Shown here one piece after another: positions 59,458 to 64,000 of a stretch of 64,000 nucleotides of DNA; within the stretch, counting starts at the first letter, position 1; each line of letters starts with the position of its first letter. The DNA is from JAEUHO01 sp046350655 (GTDB lineage: Bacteria > Planctomycetota > PLA2 > JAEUHO01). The position numbers and the translations under genes are program-made. The notes beneath the pieces are model-generated. The model worked only from the letters and a program-made list of their open reading frames with translations. It was not told the origin of the DNA and did no database searches. The stretch spans positions 62,001 through 126,000 of the forward strand of contig JAXMAB010000006.1 in assembly GCA_046350655.1 (NCBI GenBank), read 5' to 3'.

Positions 59458-59463
59458 CGCGCC

Positions 59464-61167
59464 ATGGCCGACGCCGACGACCTCCGCCTCCGCGTCGAGA
59501 ACGAGCCCCCCGTCCGCCGGAACGGCGCCTACGTCCTCTACTGGATGACCGAGGCCCGGCGCACCCGGTGGAACCGGGGGCTGCAGCGCGCCGTGACCCT
59601 CGCGACGTCGCTCGGCCGCCCGCTGCTCGTCCTCGAGGCATTCCGGTCCGACACGCGGTACGCCTGCCTGCGGTTCCACCGCTTCGTGCTCGACGGCATG
59701 GCCGACCAGGCCGCGCGGTTCGCCGCCGCCGGCGTCGCCTACTACCCCTACGTCGAACCCGTGCCCGGCGCGGGCAAGGGGTTGCTCGCCGCGCTCGCCG
59801 CGTCCGCGTGCGCCGTCGTCACCGACGCGTCGCCCGCGTCGTTCCACCCCCGCATGCGCGCGGCGGCCGCGAAACGCCTCGACGTCCGGCTCGAGGCCGT
59901 GGACGGCTCGGGGCTCCTGCCCCGCGCCGCGATCCGCGACGCGCTCGACGACCCGCTCGCGTTCCGCGCGCGGTTCCGCCGCGCGCTGCCGCCCGTCGCG
60001 TTCGCCGGCGCCGTCGAGGACCCCCTCTCGGCGCCGCCGCCGCGCGTCCTCGAGCGCCTGCCCGTCGAAGTCGCCGACCGCTGGCACCCCGTGCGCAAGG
60101 CGCTCCTCGACGGCGATCCCGACCTCCTCGCGCGGTTCCGCGTGGACGCCGCCGTCGGCCCCGTCGCGCTCCGCGGCGGCGAGACGGCGGCCCGCGAGGC
60201 GTTCGCTGCCGCCGTCCGCGCGCCCGCCGCGGCCTTCGCCCCCGACCTCGACGCGTGGATCCGCTTCGGCCACCTCTCGACCGAGGAGATCGCGCGCACG
60301 CTCCTCCTGCGCGACGGCCGCATCGCCTCCGTGGACCTCGTGAAGGACGCCGTCGCCGACCACGGCTGGTGGACGCCCACCGCGCCCGTCGACCGTTTCC
60401 TCGACCACGTCGTGCTCCGCCGCGAGCACGCGCTCCACCGCGCCGAGCGCCGCGGCCGCGACGGCGACCGCTACCCCGCGCTCGCCGCCGACGTCCGCGC
60501 CCGGCTCGAGCGCGCGGCCCTCGTCCCCGGCCGCACGCTCGCCGACGTCGCGGCCCTCGAGGCCGGCACGGGCCCCGACCCCGCGTGGAACGCGCTGCAG
60601 CACGCGCTGCGCACCGAGGGCCGCCTGCCCGTCGGCGCGCGCTGGCGCTGGACGCGCGGGCTCCTCGAGGCGACGGCGGACCCGCGCGACGCGTTCGACC
60701 TCGCAGTCCACCTCACGCACAAGTTCGCGCTCGACGGCCGCGACCCCTTCGCCGTCGCGGCGATCGCCGAGGTGTTCGTGGACGCGGTCGCCCCGCGCGG
60801 CGGGAAGCCGCCGCCGGCGGGTCGCGGGAAGGGCGGGCCCGGGCCGGTGCCGCCCGGGAAGGGCGGTCGTCCGGCGAAGGGACGCGAGGCCCGGCGCGCG
60901 CCGCAGGACCGTGCCCGTGGGGGGCGTCCGCCGCAGGACCGCCCGACGGGCGACCGTCCGCCGCAGGACCGTCCGAAGGGCACCTTGGAGCGTCGGCCCG
61001 GCGGCCCGGATCGTCCGCCGAAGGGCCGCGGGCCGCAGGCTCCGACGTCGCGCCCGCCGACGCCGGCCCCGAAGCCGAACCCGCCGCCGCCTGCTCCGCC
61101 GGCGCCTCCGAGCCCGTTCGCACCGTCGAAGCCGCCGCCGTCCGCACCGCCGCCGCCGCGCGCGTGA
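59464..61167 (+). CDS. class II DNA photolyase-like protein with Pro-rich tail
   Basis: 567 residues. Residues 20-190 are the Rossmann-type photolyase domain (VLYWMTEARRTRWNRGLQRAVTLATSLGRPLLVLEAF), as in class II photolyases. The FAD-binding helical part carries GHLSTEEIA near residue 275, DPAWNALQHALRTEGRLP near 380 and NKYALDGRDP-like HKFALDGRDP near 420. The usual end of class II enzymes after that motif (the WCxGxHDRPW and IRYM segments) is absent; instead residues 440-567 are Pro/Lys/Arg-rich with repeated PPQDRP units encoded by a DNA-level repeat (GTCCGCCGCAGGACCG). Light-driven DNA repair is possible but may be lost; FAD binding needs testing. Confidence 0.82.
   Translation: MADADDLRLRVENEPPVRRNGAYVLYWMTEARRTRWNRGLQRAVTLATSLGRPLLVLEAFRSDTRYACLRFHRFVLDGMADQAARFAAAGVAYYPYVEPVPGAGKGLLAALAASACAVVTDASPASFHPRMRAAAAKRLDVRLEAVDGSGLLPRAAIRDALDDPLAFRARFRRALPPVAFAGAVEDPLSAPPPRVLERLPVEVADRWHPVRKALLDGDPDLLARFRVDAAVGPVALRGGETAAREAFAAAVRAPAAAFAPDLDAWIRFGHLSTEEIARTLLLRDGRIASVDLVKDAVADHGWWTPTAPVDRFLDHVVLRREHALHRAERRGRDGDRYPALAADVRARLERAALVPGRTLADVAALEAGTGPDPAWNALQHALRTEGRLPVGARWRWTRGLLEATADPRDAFDLAVHLTHKFALDGRDPFAVAAIAEVFVDAVAPRGGKPPPAGRGKGGPGPVPPGKGGRPAKGREARRAPQDRARGGRPPQDRPTGDRPPQDRPKGTLERRPGGPDRPPKGRGPQAPTSRPPTPAPKPNPPPPAPPAPPSPFAPSKPPPSAPPPPRA
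60880..60980 (+). repeat. in-gene repeats in the photolyase-like tail
   Basis: A GCGAGGCCCGG copy (60880-60900) followed by three direct repeats of CCGCCGCAGGACCG, together coding for GREARRAPQDR and PPQDRP units. Confidence 0.7.
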
Positions 61168-61220
61168 CGGCCGCCGGGCCGTCCGCGGGGCCCGGCCTCT
61201 TGCATAGGAGTCCTGACGAA

Positions 61221-61260
61221 AGGCCGGCGGGCCTCGCGTGCCCGCGCGCGGGGCCGCGAT
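61221..61260. repeat. GCGAGGCCCGG element, single arm
   Basis: GCCGGCGGGCCTCGCGTGCC followed by GCGGGGCCGCG, between the convergent photolyase-like and carboxyltransferase genes. Confidence 0.6.
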
Positions 61261-61317
61261 CCCCGGGACCGCCGCGCCGCGGCGTCGTCGTCGCGCGGCC
61301 GCCGAAGCGTGGCCGCG

Positions 61318-62874
61318 TCAGAGCGGGATGTTGCCGTGTTTCTTCGGCGGGTTCCGGTCGCGCTTCGTCGAGAAGTACGTGAGCGCCTGGATCAGCTTCG
61401 GCCGGGTCAGCTTCGGCTCGATCACGTCGTCGAGGTAGCCCATCTCCGCCGCGACGTACGGGTTGGCGAAGCGCTCGCGGTACTCCGCGGTCTTCGCCGC
61501 CTCGGCGGCCACGGGGTCCTTCGCCGCCGAGATCTCCTTCTTGAAGATGATCTCGACCGCGCCCTTCGCGCCCATCACCGCGACCTCGGCCGACGGCCAG
61601 CCCGCGTTCCAGTCGCCGCGGATGTGCTTGCTCGACATGACGTCGTAGGCGCCGCCGTAGGCCTTGCGCGTGATGACCGTGAGCTTCGGCACCGTCGCCT
61701 CGCAGTAGGCGTACAGGAGCTTGGCGCCGTGCTTGATGATGCCGTTCCACTCCTGGTCGGTGCCCGGCAGGAACCCGGGCACGTCCTCGAAGGTCACGAG
61801 CGGGATGTTGAACGCGTCGCAGAAGCGGACGAACCGCGCGGCCTTCACCGACGCGTGGATGTCGAGGCACCCCGCGAGGATCTGCGGCTGGTTCGCGACG
61901 ATGCCCACCGGGCGGCCGTGGAGCCGCGCGAAGCCGACGATGATGTTCTCGGCGTACCCGTCGTGCACCTCGAGCAGGTCGCCGTCGTCGACGACGAGGC
62001 GCACGACCTCCTTCATGTCGTAGGGCCGGTTCGGGTCGGCCGGGACGATGTGGTTGAGGCGCTCCTCGGCGCGGTTCGGGTCGTCCGTCGGCGGCTTCAC
62101 CGGCGGCGACTCCGTGTTGTTCTGCGGGAGGAACGAGAGCAGCCGGCGCAGCGTCGCGAGCGCGCCCGCGTCGTCGGCCGCGCGGAAGTGCGCGACGCCG
62201 GACTTCACCGCGTGCGCCGACGCGCCGCCGAGGTCCTCGCTCGTCACGTCCTCGTGGGTGACCGTCTTCACGACGTTCGGGCCCGTCACGAACATGTACG
62301 ACGTGTTCTCGACCATCACGATGAAGTCGGTGATGGCGGGCGAGTACACGGCGCCGCCCGCGCACGGCCCCATGACCGCCGAGAGCTGCGGGATCACGCC
62401 CGAGCAGAGCGTGTTGCGCAGGAAGATCTCCGCGTACCCGCCGAGGCTGACCACGCCCTCCTGGATGCGCGCGCCGCCCGAGTCGTTGAGCCCCACGACC
62501 GGCACGCCGGTCTTGAGCGCGACGTCCATCAGCTTGCAGATCTTCTCGGCGTTGGCGCCCGACAGCGACCCCCCGAACACCGTGAAGTCCTGCGCGAACA
62601 CCGCCACGGGCCGGCCGTCGACGCGCCCGAAGCCCGAGACCACGCCGTCGCCGGGGACGACCTTGTCCTCCATGCCGAAGTCGCGGCAGCGGTGCGTCTT
62701 GAACGCGTCGAGCTCCTCGAAGGTCCCGCGGTCGAGGAAGAGGTCGATGCGCTCCCGGGCCGTCAGCTTGCCGCGCTCGTGCTGCTTGCGGATGGCGTCG
62801 GCGCCGCCGCCCAGCTGGGTGGCCTCCCGACGGGCGCGCAGGTCTTCGATCCGGGGGTCTTCGGCGGTGCTCAT
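61318..62874 (-). CDS. acyl-CoA carboxylase beta (carboxyltransferase) subunit
   Basis: Transfers the carboxyl group from biotin to an acyl-CoA (propionyl- or methylmalonyl-CoA-type). The 518-residue product has normal length, with N-terminal RIEDLRARREATQLGGGADAIRKQHERGKLTARERID, the crotonase-like oxyanion segments VVGLNDSGGARIQEGV and GPCAGGAVYSPAITDFI, and the C-terminal half with LVTFEDVPGFLPGTDQEWNGIIKHGAKLLYAY, RKAYGGAYDVMSSKHI. TAGGAT (62883-62888) ends 8 nt before the ATG, no ribosome-binding site. Presumed partner of the biotin carboxylase and carrier at 44.6-46.7 kb. Confidence 0.95.
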   Translation of the reverse strand: MSTAEDPRIEDLRARREATQLGGGADAIRKQHERGKLTARERIDLFLDRGTFEELDAFKTHRCRDFGMEDKVVPGDGVVSGFGRVDGRPVAVFAQDFTVFGGSLSGANAEKICKLMDVALKTGVPVVGLNDSGGARIQEGVVSLGGYAEIFLRNTLCSGVIPQLSAVMGPCAGGAVYSPAITDFIVMVENTSYMFVTGPNVVKTVTHEDVTSEDLGGASAHAVKSGVAHFRAADDAGALATLRRLLSFLPQNNTESPPVKPPTDDPNRAEERLNHIVPADPNRPYDMKEVVRLVVDDGDLLEVHDGYAENIIVGFARLHGRPVGIVANQPQILAGCLDIHASVKAARFVRFCDAFNIPLVTFEDVPGFLPGTDQEWNGIIKHGAKLLYAYCEATVPKLTVITRKAYGGAYDVMSSKHIRGDWNAGWPSAEVAVMGAKGAVEIIFKKEISAAKDPVAAEAAKTAEYRERFANPYVAAEMGYLDDVIEPKLTRPKLIQALTYFSTKRDRNPPKKHGNIPL

Positions 62875-62882
62875 GGCGGGGA

Positions 62883-62888
62883 ATCCTA
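62883..62888 (-). promoter_or_regulatory. -10 hexamer TAGGAT
   Basis: Minus-strand TAGGAT ends 8 nt before the ATG at 62874. TGACGG 18 bp upstream may be the -35. Near-leaderless. Confidence 0.55.
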
Positions 62889-62980
62889 AGACGAGTCCCC
62901 CGGAAGCCGTCATCCATGGAGGGAGGGCCGCGGTCGGCGGGCCGGGCCGGTCGGCGGGGCCCGGGATGCGATCCCCCGCG

Positions 62981-63033
62981 GGGGACCGCGAGGCCCGTTC
63001 GCCGGCGTCCCGCCGGCCGGGCCTCGCGTCCCG
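62981..63033. repeat. palindromic GCGAGGCCCGG element, full copy
   Basis: GGGACCGCGAGGCCCG and CCGGGCCTCGCGTCCC arms around a loop that itself contains a CGCCGGCG / CGCCGGCC dyad; in the divergent spacer between the carboxyltransferase and the last gene. Confidence 0.85.
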
Positions 63034-63073
63034 GAGGATCGCCGTCCGCCCCGCAGGCGCGGTCGGCCGCGGG

Positions 63074-63079
63074 TACGAT
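63074..63079 (+). promoter_or_regulatory. -10 hexamer TACGAT
   Basis: TACGAT 20 nt before the ATG at 63100, with GGGGACGGAG in the leader. Confidence 0.5.
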
Positions 63080-63099
63080 GGGGGACGGAGCGAACGACC

Positions 63100-64000
63100 A
63101 TGGATCGGCGGCAACGGATCGTCGGCGCGGGCGTGGGGGCGGCGGTGGCCGCCCTCGTCGTCCTGGCGTCGATCCCGACCGAGCCCCCGCGACCGGTGGC
63201 TCCGCGTCCGGCGGCGCCGACGGCCGCGGAGGGGGCGCGCGCGCCCGAGGCACCCACCGCTGAAGCTCCGTCGTCGGCCCCCGCGGGGAGCGCCGTCGGC
63301 ACGGCGCGGGACGCCGATGACCGGTCGTCCGGCGCCGCGTCGGCCGCGACGGGGACGCGCGCCGGGCACGGCGGCCTCGGGGTCGCGGCGACCCGCGCGT
63401 TCGACGACGCGAAGGCGCACGGCAAGCCGCTCCTCGTGTTCGTCGCGCCGACCGTCGAGGCGTCGAAGCCCGCGCGGACGGGCGCGCTGACGGCCGTGCT
63501 CGGCCGCGGACGGACGGACGTCGGCCTCGCGTTCGCGCTGGTGGCCGAGGTGATGGCGGCGCCGCGGGCGGCGCTCGGCGACGCGATCGTCGGCGACGGG
63601 CCCTCGCCGTTCGCGGTGTTGTTCGAGACCGACGGGACGACGCCCTCGACGGTCGTGGTGCCGTGGGACCCGGCCCTCGACGCGGTCGGGATGCGGTGGG
63701 GGTCGTTGGCCCTCGGGCGGGCGTTCCGGTCGAGCGTCGGCGGGGACGCGACGTCGGGCGGGCCGACGGAGGACGAGGAGCGGGCGATCGCCGCCCTCGA
63801 CCGTCTCGCCGCCGCCGTCGATGCGGCCGTGATCGGCGACCGCGCGCGTCGCGACCGCCGGCACACGCAGCGGACGTACGTCGACGACCTGCTCCTCGAC
63901 CCCGCCGAACGACGGGCCGACCCGATCGGGCGCCTCGCGCGCGCCGACGACGCCGAATTGCCCGAGCTGCGCCGCGTGCTGACGCTCGCGTTGTGGCAGT
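63100..64000 (+). CDS. exported or anchored protein of unknown function, 3' end outside the window
   Basis: At least 300 residues with no stop before the window edge. An N-terminal anchor MDRRQRIVGAGVGAAVAALV is followed by an Ala/Pro-rich linker to residue 85 and then a folded part with AFDDAKAHGKPLLVFVAPTVEASK near residue 105. The pattern K-x-GKPLLVF recalls thioredoxin-like proteins, but the CxxC is missing. TACGAT hexamer and GGAG precede the ATG. Function unknown. Confidence 0.65.
   Translation, partial: MDRRQRIVGAGVGAAVAALVVLASIPTEPPRPVAPRPAAPTAAEGARAPEAPTAEAPSSAPAGSAVGTARDADDRSSGAASAATGTRAGHGGLGVAATRAFDDAKAHGKPLLVFVAPTVEASKPARTGALTAVLGRGRTDVGLAFALVAEVMAAPRAALGDAIVGDGPSPFAVLFETDGTTPSTVVVPWDPALDAVGMRWGSLALGRAFRSSVGGDATSGGPTEDEERAIAALDRLAAAVDAAVIGDRARRDRRHTQRTYVDDLLLDPAERRADPIGRLARADDAELPELRRVLTLALWQ

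Noticed and set aside
2681..63866. Very long open frames (over 800 codons) overlapping real genes on both strands
   Set aside because: GC content lowers stop frequency. Their translations are Arg/Ala/Pro/Gly-rich without domains, and they run antisense or in the +1/+2 frame of recognised genes.
1..64000. tRNA, rRNA or origin-type sequences
   Set aside because: No GTTCGA-type T-arm with matching acceptor stem, no rRNA motifs and no DnaA-box cluster were seen by reading; a covariance search could still find one.

Overview
The window is 64 kb of very GC-rich (well above 70 %) bacterial chromosome. It is densely coded and rich in secreted or lipid-anchored proteins of unknown function. GTG starts are common, spacers are short, and no rRNA or tRNA was seen. 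The protein mix (DUF1570-like metalloprotease, large PFOR with a DHOD-like partner, long-form IspH, DUF4139 and TIG/SdrD_B surface proteins, FGE-like lipoprotein, Tll0287-like heme protein) suggests an uncultured Planctomycetota-like lineage. That placement is an inference, not proven by the sequence.

Layout. 0.3-9.3 kb: class II fumarase with a long low-complexity N-terminus, a tandem pair of secreted paralogues, and a peptide ABC importer (binding protein plus two permeases, no ATPase). 9.3-14.3 kb: a 233-bp palindromic element, then pyruvate:ferredoxin oxidoreductase with a DHOD-like protein. 14.3-17.3 kb: an accessory-looking patch with a Fic protein behind two operator-like dyads, a small orphan and a membrane protein. 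17.3-21.1 kb (minus): ispH-nfi-asnB operon. 21-33 kb: surface, lipoprotein and hypothetical genes, an orphan GlnQ-type ATPase and an MFS exporter. 33-36 kb: hybrid sensor kinase. 36.4-38.3 kb: SdrD_B-type secreted protein with a clear intrinsic terminator. 38.4-40.2 kb: a second copy of the palindromic element split cleanly by an IS110-family (IS1111-type) insertion sequence. 40-49.7 kb: carbonic anhydrase-like protein, Nudix-CMD fusion, coiled-coil paralogues, biotin carboxylase plus biotin carrier, heme lipoprotein, a frameshifted glycosyltransferase-like gene and a pseudouridine synthase. 49.7-53 kb: ECF sigma factor, anti-sigma-like partner and FGE-like lipoprotein. 53-59.4 kb: a TonB receptor / FecBCD-type uptake locus. 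59.5-64 kb: photolyase-like protein, acyl-CoA carboxylase beta subunit and a gene running off the end.

Functionally, PFOR, fumarase and the biotin carboxylase / carrier / carboxyltransferase set are central carbon metabolism. Peptide import and TonB-dependent uptake are nutrient acquisition.

The most unusual content is non-coding. (1) A palindromic GCGAGGCCCGG/CCGGGCCTCGC element occurs at more than 25 sites, some inside genes. (2) Three compound hairpin arrays contain it. (3) A 130-bp, highly structured element supplies the stop codon of two unrelated genes and shows compensatory base changes. (4) An IS1111-type element sits in the loop of a large palindrome, and its non-coding end carries short matches to both target flanks, as expected of a guide RNA. 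(5) A TAnnnT promoter hexamer sits 6-8 nt before the start codon of nine genes, pointing to widespread leaderless mRNAs.
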